Below, piece after piece: positions 11,843 through 26,100 of a DNA stretch of 64,000 nucleotides. The number at the start of each line of letters is the position of its first letter. Positions within the stretch are counted from its first letter, which is position 1. A program made the position numbers and the translations under genes. Source of the DNA: Acanthosepion esculentum (taxonomy: Eukaryota; Mollusca; Cephalopoda; Sepiida; Sepiidae); contig OZ038496.1 in assembly GCA_964036315.1 (NCBI GenBank), positions 21,462,685-21,526,684 on the forward strand. The letters are read 5' to 3'. The notes under the pieces were generated by a model, which worked only from the letters and a program-made list of their open reading frames with translations, was not told the DNA's origin and searched no databases.

Positions 11843-14800
11843 GTAAGAAGCAAAGAAAATCTTCATAAAACAACTTTGATGCCAATGACCATTTTTATGT
11901 ATAAACTAGAACATTGCTTTCTTGTCATTTATTCTAATATTTTAGTCTAGCTTAATTGTATTGATACAGAATAAAAATATTCATATGATACATTTAAATA
12001 TTGATTACATTGTTGTTTGTTTAGCGTAAAGTTTAATAAAAGAACTGAATACAAAATTGTTTTTAATCTTTAACACTCTGCATTATTAATATTACTTCCC
12101 TACTGCATTCTTTTTCAAGGCCTCTCAATTGCAGTATCCTTATTGTTAATTCCACTCAAAGTTGTTTTCTGTTGCCATAACAGGATATGACAACACAACT
12201 ATGAAATTCAAACACACTATTGTTAAAAGATCAGAGTCACCGTTGGTGGCAAGATAAACTTTTTGTATAGAAAATTAAATCACATACAGAGTAATAAAAG
12301 TTAAGTAAAATATCAAGCAATACCACTTCGATAATATGGGAGTAATTTAAGTTTGTCCATCTTAGAAAAATACATCTGGATTTTCAAATCCTATGCACAA
12401 ATATTTAAAATGTGAGAAATTTTCTCTCTTTTAAAAAAAAAAGTTGTGTATATTTTATAATTAACCCAAAATTCACTATGTGCTTTTCTCAAAAGCCATC
12501 ATCAATCCAAGAAAATAAAAATCAATGTTAATCAAAATATGTTTATGTGATTATGATATTTTGGAGCATTGTTTAGTTTATTCTTCTGCCAAAATATCCA
12601 TGTAGATGCATCCAAATGTTCAGAGGAAAGTAAGATGAAGCAGCTGTCACAGTCCTTGTGAGAAGGAAATACAAACCATATTATTTGGTTGTACAAAATT
12701 ATTAAATTCTCTATTCATGACAATAACTTTACATAATCAATGTAGCATTATATGTAAAAAAAAAAAACAACTTTTGAACAATTTTCACTTGTTTTCATTA
12801 CATCGGGCATGTGAATTGTAAAAATAAATATGAATTTTTATCAGTGTGACTATATGCACATACAGACACATTCACACACAGCAAATTATAGGCATTAACT
12901 TTGATTCATGTATCTGATTTGCACATAATGAAAAAAACCCGATTACTTAATTAACATTTTTCCTACCAAATAAATGCATAAATAATTTGCAATTTCAATA
13001 TATCTATTACATATTTTGTTTGTGTCTACAGATATTCTCTGCTTTCAGAACCTTGGTATGTCTCCAAATATGAAGAGTGATCCTGCGGATCATGTTCTCG
13101 TCCAAATGCACATATGTAAATGGAGGCAACGATTTATATTAATTATCATATGTCATTTGTCAAAGTCAAATACTGATGTCATGTAGAAATTAGATGTTTC
13201 TTTTAACTATTTTTTATTATCTCCACTATTGTTATACATTAGATAAATTTGCAATTTCTGTTCCTTCCTTAGCAAGAAGGTCTTCTTTATTACTCCTGAA
13301 GATGTACAATTTTTTTTTCTACACCATAAAAATTAATTAATATACTGACCAAAATTTAAATTAAAACTTTTCATACAAAATCACACTAATTGAACCTAAT
13401 TAATTTACAGAACCTATTAAACCAATGTTGCTGAGTGGTTTAAAAATAAATTAATCAAGATAATTATTTTTTTAATGTGTAATTTAAAGATTTGAACACT
13501 CTCCAATTCCTCTCTCTGGGAGATGAATAAACACTGACATAATCATTTTGTATATATCTTCTCAAGCCAAATTGATGTTCTCAGGTTTCTAGCAGTCATC
13601 AAGTTCTTCCCCTGCTCCCACACACTTGTTTTGCTCATTTTCAGTGAATATTTAAATGCAATGTCAATCGTTTTCTGTTCTTTTATTGTCCTCTCTCCTT
13701 AATAATGTCTTATTTTTCTCCTATTCTCTCACACTTTGTAACCCTCTTGTGTTTTAGTGGCTTTATTGCCTTGCTTGGGGTGAAATGATTGAAATAAAAC
13801 AAATCTTTAAATCAGCACTTTTCTAAAACATTTTAGATATCCCTTTTTTCTTTTATTTTTAATCAACGTTTAGGAACAGAAATTCCCTAATTGCAAAAAC
13901 AAATTTATGACAAGGTAAATATATCACATGACCACTCAGCTAGAAGCTGTTTTAAAGAAAAGAATTTTGAATGCTATCAGGAATAAAGTAGTCCTCTTTG
14001 CTATCAGAAACAATATCAGAGGTAATAATTGTTTATAGTTTTCTTCATAGAATGTTGGGAATTTCCCATCATGTTTTTTTTTCTCTATTTCTTTAGGCAT
14101 TATTTTTCTTCCTCCACTTTTCTATTGTGTTGTGTTGTACCTTGTTGACATTTTAAAGATGGAAATGTTAAGAGACTTACTTGTTCACTGATCATTGTTA
14201 TCCTGGTTTTTCTTATTTAGGCTGTGAAGCAGGCATCATTCGTCAGATGTCCTCGGACAGTATGTCCAGCATCAATAGTTTATCGAGTGCCTGTAGTGCG
14301 GCAAGCCAGCAATCAGCAGCCACAGATGGTGACATTTGCAAAAAGAAGAATAAAAAAAAGGGCTGGGTAAGTAACATTGGCTGGGCACAGAAATTACTTT
14401 CTGAACTCAAATATCATGATTTTTACTCTTCCTTTTGTTAATTGATTTCTTAGATTTTGCTTGTATTTTTTATACCATTTTAAAACACCTTTAAAAAATT
14501 TTTAAACCATATACTATTGAAAAATATCTGAAAAATATTTGTACGAGCTTCAGAAGAAAACTATGGATATATTTTTACCTTAGGTAAATTTAGGCAATTT
14601 TTTTAGACCAATATATTTATTGATGTTTGAATTGTGTTACCATTGTAAGCTGAATTCTAGTTTCTACAAATATTTTACAATTTTTATTCAACATTCAATA
14701 CAATCAAAACTTATATAATTTTTGAACCCTAAAAAAAAAACAAGGTACATTTAAGTGCTAACAATTTTACCAAAGAGATTTGGCAACCAAACCGCTATAT

Positions 14801-17800
14801 TTCAGCTATTTTAAATGCATCATCCAAAAGTAGGCAAATGTATTAACTGTACTGGACATAGAATCAAGTTTAAATCTTTTGTAAGTTTCCTACATTTTAA
14901 CTTGTATCAACCATGTTTATACTAACAAAAAAATAATTGAAGAACATAAACGTTTACAAGACATACCAGCATTTCCTTTTCTTCTCCATTTTTATTCTTT
15001 CCTATTCTCTCCCCACCCTTCAAAATAAATAATAATAATAATAATAAATAAAAAACTCAAATATCATGAGTATACCTCTTAAATGTTATAATTGTCTGGT
15101 GTGGTTGAAGTGGTCAGTTTGTTCTTGTCAACTTTCTTAATCCTTCTATCAGCAAGTAAACTATTCCCAGACCATGTGATCAGCTTCCTGTTGTCAGTGT
15201 GGGCCTCTTGGAGATCTCTGGTCACATGATCATAGCTGGGAGCCTGTTCCCTGTTTACATCTGCTAAGGGTGTTGAAATAGAGAGCAAATTACTTGTTTA
15301 TGACAGGGTCTCACTTGACCATTGCCAGGGAGGCAGAGAAACTGTTATCCCATCCAGACATACTTAGATAAATATATTTGAAAACTAAATGTAAACATAT
15401 GTCAGAATATATCTTTAGCTTGTTATCTTATCTCTATTTGGGGTGGGGCATGTGTGGAGTGTGGGGAGGCATAAGCAAGAACCCTGAAACGACCTCAGTG
15501 AACCCTATTTCTTCTGTGTGATATAGAACTGATAAAAGCTGATCTTCCAATGCTACAAATTCTAGACACTCACTTTTATTAATTCATATTTTAGCCAAGA
15601 CTTACTCATAATTTTTCTGTTCTTTAATTTTTTTTTCCATTGAAGAATAATGTTTTCAGTTTGCTGTTATTTTTCAAATTTCAACTATTTACAGAGCTGT
15701 ATGAATGTGTATACCACAGTAGCTATATATGTATTAACATCAATGTACCTACATTTATGAATACTGAAGTGACATTTTATATCAACATACTCTCAAAAAG
15801 GAATGCTTTACTCTCTATGGATTACTGTAGCGTCAATTTTTATCAAAGATTGTGAGGAAAAAATAACAAAACTTAGTTTTGTTCTCTCATTTTTTGTCCC
15901 CTCCCCACTGTAGAGTAGTCCTTTTATATTGACTTCTTTCCATTTAAAGTAAATACAATTAAGTTTCAAATAGACAGGGTGGACGGAATAAAAGAGGTGG
16001 GTGTTTTTTGGGTTATTTTTTTTAATTTTTCACTATTTTCAGTAATGAAACACTTTGCCTTAGTATATTCACAGCCTAACTTAAAGGGAAGAAAGAGATT
16101 TCCTGAATATTTAATAAAAGGGGTGGTTGTAATAGGGATGTTCCATGTGGACTTTTATTCAAGAAACAATATTTGTCCTGGCTTATCTAGCTGAAATTCA
16201 AAGGTAGTGAGGAAATAGATCTTACAATGTAAATGATTTATAACTCTAAAAATAAAAAAAATAATAAAAGATAGAAATTTTTAAAATGGTTTCTCTAATT
16301 TATGCTCTCAATTTACTAAAATGGTAAAATTTTAAACTTTGGATAATTAGCAGTAATCCATCATAAACTTACAACAATTGGTTTTCTTTTTAATCCTAGT
16401 GTCTGACAAGATATTTATCAACAGTAAATGTATACACATGTAACCCATATCTATACAAGTTAAACTTGGGCATGGTATGAAATTATAATTTTTAATGACA
16501 CAATTTTGATATGAGAAGTGCTGAAAAGTTATCTATATCACCAGGAAACACTTCCCTTGAAAATTATGAAGGTTTGGTCAAATTTTGGACATGGAACACA
16601 CTTATAAGCAAGTGCTGAAAAGTTCTATCAGGCAACTACGTGTGTAAATCCATAAGCCTAATGATGAAAAAAGTAGGTTTTTTTTTTTTTCAACATAAAC
16701 TTCTTCACTGTTAAAGCACTTAATCCAATGCTTCTCCACAGACCACCCAGTTTGAATATTATACAGTGAAAATTTCAAATCAAGATTTGGCTAACATGAA
16801 AAGTTTTCAGCTTAACCAAGGGATTCCTAAATAAAATTCTGAGAAAAGTGACCAAGAACTTGACAACTCATACTTTATCGATATATTTTATTTTACACAC
16901 ACAAAATGTTATTCAACTTGGAATTCCCAATATATTTAAATAAAATTTTAAACAATCACAAAAATGTTGTATTCAATCAAAATGTCTCTCCTTGGCTTAT
17001 ACATTTGGCAAGCAAGTTATTTAAAGATTTGAATTTGATCAGAAAAGTTCAAAGTTATGATAGTGGTTTAGATGTATGAAATGTCAGATGATTAGGTACC
17101 ATAATGTTTCACATTTAAATGATTTATTCTTGGAATGTCACCTTTGCAATATAGCAGGTTCTTTATACAGCAAAATGAGACTTACTATTTACCAAACTAG
17201 ACGCTGTTTCTCTGAGTTTTGAATGAAATATTTCAAACTGGTCTCAGTTTGCCTACTTTTTAAAAAAACTGTCTCAAAATCATTACTTTTCCACCAAACA
17301 TTCACAACTGTAGTTTCAGTTAAAAAGTTGGCCATTTTACAGATCTCCAGTTATTACAGAAAACTAATTTTTTAGCTCAGGTGATGATATAATGCAAAAA
17401 CAGATCAATTTAATATTACTGAACATGAAATGCTGGTCTTTATACATCTTATTTTTGCTCCTCATTCAAGTCAAATGAAATCCAATTATTGAGCCTACAG
17501 TGCCTGCCAAATTGCTGCTCTAAAGGATATAAAATGATACTATTTGATACAGTGAAGTTTTTGGAAATCATTTTTCACCACAAATTTCAAATCTTTATCA
17601 TTAATTGGTTTTAACAAAACTTTCTTCTTTCTAAAAATTTTCCATTTTTAAAACCAAAATCTTACTGTTTATTCACTAACAGCATTATCTCCAAATAAAT
17701 AATTTGTTACCCTCTATTCTGCTCTCTATTTAAAAACTGAAGTTGCAGGTTTCTTTATATTAATCATATTTTTACTGAAAAAACAAAATGATTTAATAGC

Positions 17801-20109
17801 ATCAATTACAAAACAATAAATCTCAAGCTTAAAAGCTTTCACTTTGCAAATGAACATGCATTAGGTTGTTCAAACATCAAGTCAATCGTGTGAAATATTT
17901 TTTTAAAAAATCAATTTGTATTAATAATTATGGTTCTTTAATATAACATCTATTATGCATGTATGAATTTTTTCTTTATTGCAGTTGCGTAGTTCATTCA
18001 GCAAAGCCTTCTCTCGCAAGAAGAATAAGCACGGATCCATGTCAGATGTAGAGCCGGATACTGCGAGTTTGCGATCTAATTGCTCAGCTCCAAACTCGCC
18101 ATTGTTGCAGCTCTCTCATCTTAATGGACCAGGCTCAATTAAAGGTTCACATTCTTCGGGAGCGTACGTACCAACTAATATTATCACCATTATTATTAAC
18201 TAACAAGGTGATTGAACATTGCTTGGGGTCACAATTTCCCATGTGGTTGAGCTTGGGATATAAGATGTTAAGTAAATTTGCTTAATGAAATGAGTAACAT
18301 TTTTAATTATGTCAAAATGAGTTTCTGTTTTTTTTGGTAATAATTTTTCAAATTAAAAAAATGAATTTTTAAACTTTGCTCATTCAAATTTTAAGACATT
18401 TGCTCTCTTTAATTCTTTTTTAGTCCTAATTTTTAGCTCTTTAGAAATTTTAAAAAGTTACAGTGCCACATCAATCTTGATTACACATGACTCCACCTTG
18501 CTTGTTCAAAACCCTGACATGTTATTATTGTAAACACATGAGGATCAATGATTTTATTAGTTTTTAACTATTAAAATGAATTTCCTCTCGTTGCAACTGA
18601 TTAATGTACATCTTGGTTTGTTTTCTGACTTTGTTTTAGAATTTGCGAATCAGAAGACTCTACTGTTAGTGAATTACGCAAACAACTCCGTGAAAAAGAC
18701 ATGAAGTTGACAGACATTCGTCTGGAAGCTCTTACATCAGCACATCAGCTGGAACAACTGCGGGAGACCATGAATAAAATGAGAGTGAGTACAAAGTTTT
18801 TAATACTTAAGAATAATTATCAAATACACACCAACTGTATATAAAGTCACATTCAATCATTTTACTCTTTCATTATAAAAAAAAAAATCATACAAACATT
18901 TTAGTATTGTATTAAATAAATATACCTAGCATTATCAGTTGGGAGTTGACTATCTTTATTGTTGTGACTATCAAACTATAAAAATAGCTTGTTTTGAGGG
19001 CCTCGTGTTTAATAGAGTTAATGAAAAGAATTATTAAATTATTTAAGATCAAATTTTTAAATATTATACATAACCTTAAAAAAATAAATAAAAAAACTAA
19101 CAAGTTTTTATTCAGTGATAGTTTGACTGATAACCCTCAGATGTTAAATTCTTTTAAATTATCACTTCATAAATTTATATTTATAGTTATTCCTTTGAAA
19201 CACTCTTAGCTTATTTGCCAGCTTATAAAATACTTAAAAATATCCACTATACTGCATCAAATGTGCTGGTATTATGGATCAGAAACTAAACACCAAAAGG
19301 TTAAAGTATTCTTGTTATGCAATGAGGATGAGTTGCAGTAAAACAGTACAAAAATGTCCTTATGCATCTTGTAAACACAGTACTTTGTAAGTTAGTATTA
19401 TTTAAATTTCTTTGTTTTTAATCTAATCTGATATCTAATAACTAATATGGTAAAATTATGTTGGAGAATTCAATGTTGTTGCTAACAAATTTCTTCTGTA
19501 TAATATTAAAAACTATGACTATTACAAATTACTAATTTGCTAGTAACCCTTACATGTATTCCTTTTCTACAGTTTCTATCCTAATCTAAATTGAATAAAG
19601 ATGAAATGAATAATTTTTTTTTCACAGAATGAAATGAGTGCTTTGAAGGCAGATAATGATCGTCTAACCCGAATGGTTACCACAAAAAATCTGAATATGT
19701 CAACATCTTCCCTACATCACCAAGTTAGTAACGACTCTTTGGATCGCAGTTTAAGTTTGACTTCATCAGACCATGGCAGTCTGGGTGAGTAATCTCTTCC
19801 TTTCTGCCTCTTAAACAATAACTGACCTTTTAATACCAGCATGTCACACTGCTAAAGACCTTATAGAGTCTGCCTGCCTGCCTTGCACACAATTTTTAAA
19901 TGGTATATATTGTTCCACTCCACCCCCAATTTATAAAAGAATTTCTCATAGCCCATATTAGTATTAACGCTGTAAATTGTGTGCTGAAAATTAAGAAAGA
20001 GATTTTCAGTGATCAAAAATTGATGCAAGCATTACATGCAAAATAGCAATTGGTTAAATAATAAACAAATAAGATCTTTTATTTCAAGACTCAATCCACT
20101 ATTTTCTTG

Positions 20110-20153
<44 letters not shown>

Positions 20154-23100
20154 CTATATATAATCTTTTGTAAATTTTCTATATTAAGAGATTTCAATCA
20201 AAGACTACACAATTTATTAGCTTTAAAATCCCTGACTTCAAAAGGCAAGAATAAATTGACTCAATGAAAACCTAATAAAAAAAATCATTATGAAGTTTGA
20301 AATATTGCAGTACTATAAGCAATAGAACAATAAATGTGTGTCAATATATTATAACTTCAAATATTAAACACTGGTTGTGCTTTTGATAAAAATTATAATT
20401 TGAATTATTGTGCAATTCTTTAGATCAGGTTATAATTTCTTTAAAAATTGCTGCTTAATTTAAAACATTGTCAGCCCAATTGACACGTGTTTTGTGCATG
20501 CGTGTGAGAGAGAGAAAATGAATACAAGTTTGTTTTACTGTTTGTGTGTTTTGTATTTCATTGTTGTTGGTATGAACATGAAATCAAAAAAATTGACCAT
20601 CTTAAAAATGATTTTCAATGTAAAAAAAAAAAAAAAGATAAAAGTTATATTATTTAAAGAGGATAAATTAAAAGCTATGCTAAAAAGCTAATAATCTAGT
20701 TTAAATTTTTAAAGTTAGATGAATAAATGTTTAAAAAGGTGGGAGTTTAACAAAAGTCACTTTTTGTAATATCATCATATGCAATATTGTTGCTTTTTCA
20801 GCCTTCAAAAACCCCATAAATAAAATTATTAAAATCTCTCAGATTCTATCATTTTTATATAAATTGCAGCAAAATCATTGGCACATTGTTAATTTCTTCA
20901 ATAGCAGGTCATGTTTTGAACACGCTCAGTTATTTAACACTTTCTTATGAAGACAAGCTTGCAAAATAATTTAGTACTTGTTAAAAATTAAGGATGAAAT
21001 AAAATTTTAATTAATATTTTAATTTTAGCTTCTGCTTAATAACAATATAAACAAAACTTTTAAGACAATATCTATTTTTGTTTTTGGAGAACATTGTTTC
21101 CTACAAAAACTGATTTTGGTAAAAATTTGAGGAAAAAAAATCACATTTTGGCTTAATAGTAAATAAACTGATTATCACAAAGAATAGTCCATCCTGATGA
21201 AATCTCTTCCTCTTAGTTTTATGATAAAATTACAATCCCAACATTAGAACCTGTCTTTTTTTTTATGTATATTATTTATAGTTTCTGATAGTTAAACTCC
21301 AAACAAAATTTAGCAACTGACTACAAGCATAAGACATGGTTCTGTATCACAAAGTTAATAGTAAAATAAACTGAGTTCAAAGCAGCTGTTAGTAGAAATC
21401 ATTCAATCTGCTTATTGTAGTCTTATCAATAGTAAGTCACTTATTTTTACAGTTCTAAGAGCTCAACGCGACAAAACTTTCTCAAATGTTTTATTTGTAA
21501 AATTAGTGAATATTCTTTAAATATTCCTTTTAATAATGTTTTAAATGAAATTAAAAATGTTTAAAACAGAAATCATTTTAAAAATGTTAAATTCTAGTTT
21601 GCATGGTCAATCTAAATAACAGCTTTATTATTATTGGCTTCTTTACTATAATTTCTCATTTTAAGAAAAGCTATTTTTGCTTTTGTTTTTAGATCAGTAT
21701 ACTAAATTATTTGCCATGCATTTTTTAAAATATAATTTTTTGGTTGATTTACATGTCCTTCCCTTTGTTGTGTGCATCATTTAAATATCTCATCATTGTT
21801 ATATAAAATACAAATCTGTTTTTCAATTTATCTTTATTATTCTTATTTCTTTATGTATTATTTGATTTTTTTTTTTTTTTGTTCTGGTATAATTTTTTTT
21901 TAAATTCTTTCATGTTAAATTATTAATTAAGCATTCATTGTGTATATATTTGCCCAAGAGCATGCACTGATGTATGTGTAATGTCTGCTTGAATATCTTT
22001 ATTGTTAAATTATGAAGCAACTGGTTTCTCTGTCCAATGACTTCCTCACACCTCTTGACAAATCGCAGCCGCAGCTGACTACTAAGAACAGATTATACAG
22101 TAATCATCGAAGAAAGAAAATAACAATAAAAGTGATTTTTTTCTTTTATGATGAAACGTTTTTGCCACGTGTCCCACCATTGGTACGTTCCACCTGCCAG
22201 AGGCTAGCACTCACAAAAGTGGGGTTAAGAATGAAGTTCAAAAGTAATACCTACAGGTTGAGTTATAAGCTTGTATATCCATCAACAGTTGAAAGTGTTT
22301 GAAACTGTTTAGCCATTAGATTAGTGGTATAGAGGCTAAAGTTAACAATGGCAAACTACCTTTGTACTTAGAGAAGCAAGCAACTAAGGCAGTTGGCCCC
22401 AGGCCACAGGTGTACTTCACTTTTGAATGCAGAAGAAAAGAAGGTACAAAAGGAAGGCTTCTGCTCTTCCCTAACACCTACCCGTTTATCTCTTAGACAG
22501 GGTTACAAATTATTGTTGTTGTTCTTATTTCTGAATCCTTAGGATTTTGCAGCTTTTCTTCCTCATTCATCATCAGGATCTCTTACAAATACCCAATCTA
22601 AATTGCAGGTGTCTTTTCTCACGTGTTACAGAAAGGGCCTGACTTTTATCAGTATGTCATAATAAAAGAGCTTTGTCATAAAAAGGTTTTTTTCTTTGTA
22701 TTCTGATGTGTATCCTAGTTCTCTTGGATGTATTATTTTTAAAATGAACCTATAACTTTAAAAAATTAATTTTATTTGAACTAGAATTATTGTTACAAAA
22801 ACAAACTTTTGCTATCGAGTTGCATTTTGTGTCCTTTTTTTACTACTTGGCTTATTGCTCCAAAAGTATTACATGAACCATTTTATTTTTTTAACCTGGA
22901 AGAATGAATTGGGATAAAATCTAGATCAAATATCCATATTAGAATTCGACAAAATGATAGGATGAGGAACAAATAGGAAACATAAATTTAACATGTTTCA
23001 CCTTTCTGATGAAACTTAAATGAAAGTGATACATATTAAATTTATAAACGCTTCCTATTTTTTCCTTATCCTATCATGTGGGAGAATGTATAATCCAACA

Positions 23101-26100
23101 CTCTCCACTTTAGGTGAGATCTACTGTTGTTTGAATAAATATTATGCTGCATGTGCTCAAAAAGAATAAAAACTTAAAACAAATATAAAAAAGTATACTT
23201 GTAAGATATGCACAATATATTTTTCAGGAGAATTGGTTTAAAAAAACACAACTTTTTGCGTTACTAAAAGATGTAAAAGGATTTGGAGTAGAGAAATATT
23301 TATAAGAATCTTGCAAATTTTCAATACAGACTTTAAAATCAGGTATTACTCATTTTCCAAGTATAACAGGTTTTGTTCTGGAGGTGGATGGAAGAACAAT
23401 GCACATAAAATTGTTCTGGAAACTTGCATCAGACTGCTTCCATATCAATAATAAAACTGTACAACCTAACTAATCATGGGACAGAGTAGAAAATGCATTT
23501 TCAAGTATTCCATAACCGTGAATAACAAAGAAGACTGCTCTTTTTACCTCTTATTATAAAGTTCTAAACAAGATAGAGCAAGAAACAAAAAAATATAACC
23601 TTAGAAAAATAGACTGAAGAATAATTAAGATAGTAAAATTACATATATTAATTTCAAATTTCTACAACTGTTTTGAAATTACACTTATTCTAAAACCAGG
23701 ATCTAATATCAGAGATGTTCTTTATACATTAATTAATAGAAGGGACAAATATTTTCTATCAGAACAGGACTTTGATTGGGAATTTATTTATAAAATCATT
23801 TTCTATATTACTATTTCATTATATTTTGATGAATTTCTTTTATGGTTCTTCTGTTAATAAAGTAATAGGAGTTTACTTTTTTGTTTTTGTTGCTACAACA
23901 AATTACTTTGCAACTAAATATTTATGTAATTTTGTCTGTTCATTAAAAGAATGATTTTTGATTTATATAAATCTATAAACAGAGGTGTTGTTGATGACAA
24001 GACTGATCTCCAAACCAACTGTTTTATTGATTGTTGAATATTCAGTGTTATCAGAAATATCCAAACGCAACAAACCATTTTTTAATAAGATAAATGATTT
24101 GTGTATTGCAGATGTTTTTTCATTATGCGTATTTACTTGTAAACTACCAAATAATTTTATAATGATTGTAACTATAGAAATTTTGCTATTAAAAGTATCA
24201 TAACCTTTGTTATTTATATCACTTATGAGTCTGTATATTTAACCTGATGTGCAAGTGATGCTTGTGTCATAGAATTTAACATTATCAAATGTAGATGAGA
24301 TGTTAACATTTTTATGTATTATTGAATTATGTTTATAATATTCTAAAATCTATATTTTAATCATTACTGCATAAATATAAAAATAGAGCAATATTTATTA
24401 AAATATAATAATTAAAAAATTCTATAATGTACCTTCCCTGTGCATTTTCTATAAATATTTTCATGGTAATTGTTCTGAAGAACTTTCCTTTATGGTACCT
24501 AGACTTTTCAATTTTATCTGCAGTACTAGATTGACAGCAAGGTCTCATCATTTTACAGTTGAAATGGCCAGATCCCTAAGTTCTATGCTAACAGTTTCTT
24601 CTATCATACATCTCACTTCTGGAACTCTCTTCCAGCTTCTTGATCTTCAAAAATTTAAATGCAATGTTATTTCCTGTCTTCTTAATTCCTGTTCTTTTAT
24701 TGTTCTCCCTCATCAATAGTGTTTTTTTTTTTCTTATATTCTCTAACACCCTTTGCATCTTAGTGGCTTTATTGCCTTGTTTGGGGTGAAATGATTAAAA
24801 AAAAAAATGTAATTAAAATGAGTGAGTAATTTTCCGTTATTCATTTTTAATCTTAAAAACTTGCCTTGCTAAATACAAAAAAAAAGTCCTATTTAGCACT
24901 CTTATGTTATAATAGCAATAATATATCAATGAAGGAATAAAGTGTTATTTACTATTAATGAAAAAAACATTTGTGTTAATTTTTAGTACAATGTTTATAT
25001 TATTAATATACCCTTACTTTTGTATAAAAAAAATCTATTCATCATTCTGTCAGGTGTTGTTTTAAGAACATGCAAATTGTTAAAAAAAATTATTGGATAA
25101 TGCATTATATTGCTAGCATCTCTTAGTTATGCTATCAATATCTTTTTTTGCAAGATTACTTAGTATTACATGACTGCACAAGCATCCAAAATCATCATTG
25201 ACATTTATTAATATTATTACTTGATAATCATAATAGAATCAGACAAATGCAATATAGAAAAAAGTTATAAAACTACTATAGTAGCACTCGGTCTTCTTAC
25301 ATGAATCTGGGAACTTAATGTTTGTGCAGCTTTCAGAGATCAACTAATATGACCATGGGCAACAAATATCTACTGTTTTTTCTTGTGCACAATACAAGAA
25401 ATTCTGAACGAAAATTAAAGGCAAAAAAGGGGGCTGTATTATACACAAATACATGTTTTCAGAAATTTTTACTCAGTTAAAAAACATCTCTTATTTGAAC
25501 AGCAAAATTGCAAATACACTCAGTCAAAACAGTAGATAATAAAACACAAAGTAGTCAAGTGTTGAAAACAATTGTTTACAAAAGGTATTTGATATGGTGG
25601 CAATATTTGTTTTTTGAGAATCAAAATAATTGAATGTTTTTTGTCTCAGTTTTGTTCATAAAATAAAGTTTGTTTATATTATGATTTTGTTTTTTTTATG
25701 TTTTCTCTCTTCATTCTTAATGAAAGTGGATATTTATTTTAATATTTTAGTAATATATAAAGTTATATCAAAGAGAAAAGTGTGATAGATTAATTAACAC
25801 CCTGAAATGTTAGCACCTTTCCCCAAATATTCAAAAATAAGTTTTGAAATGGAAATTAGAAGCAACACACAATGGGTATTGTGAAAAATTAAATATTTTA
25901 GTAAAATATATCTATGACATTGAGATTTTAATGGTAATATGGTACAATGAATTTACGTAGGGATGGCTGTACAAAGAAGTTGTATTATACTCAAGGATGT
26001 AATTTATTCCCTGCTTTTAGCTTCAGAAACATGGGGTCATATTATACACAAGGCATATTATGTACAAATACAGTACATATATATCCCTTTTTCTTTAAAA

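Larger units (their letters stand above)
11843..14220. other. Intron a-b with LINE 3' fragment
   Basis: A 2.4 kb A+T-rich intron with GT-AG ends. It contains a weak microexon candidate at 13032 and a LINE 3' end near 13560-13800. Nothing else is recognised. Confidence 0.8.

Noticed and set aside
22012..22302. 96-codon frame with a locally GC-richer start, between exon e and the 45-nt microexon
   Set aside because: No convincing acceptor and donor pair and no NAV similarity; could be an undetected repeat.
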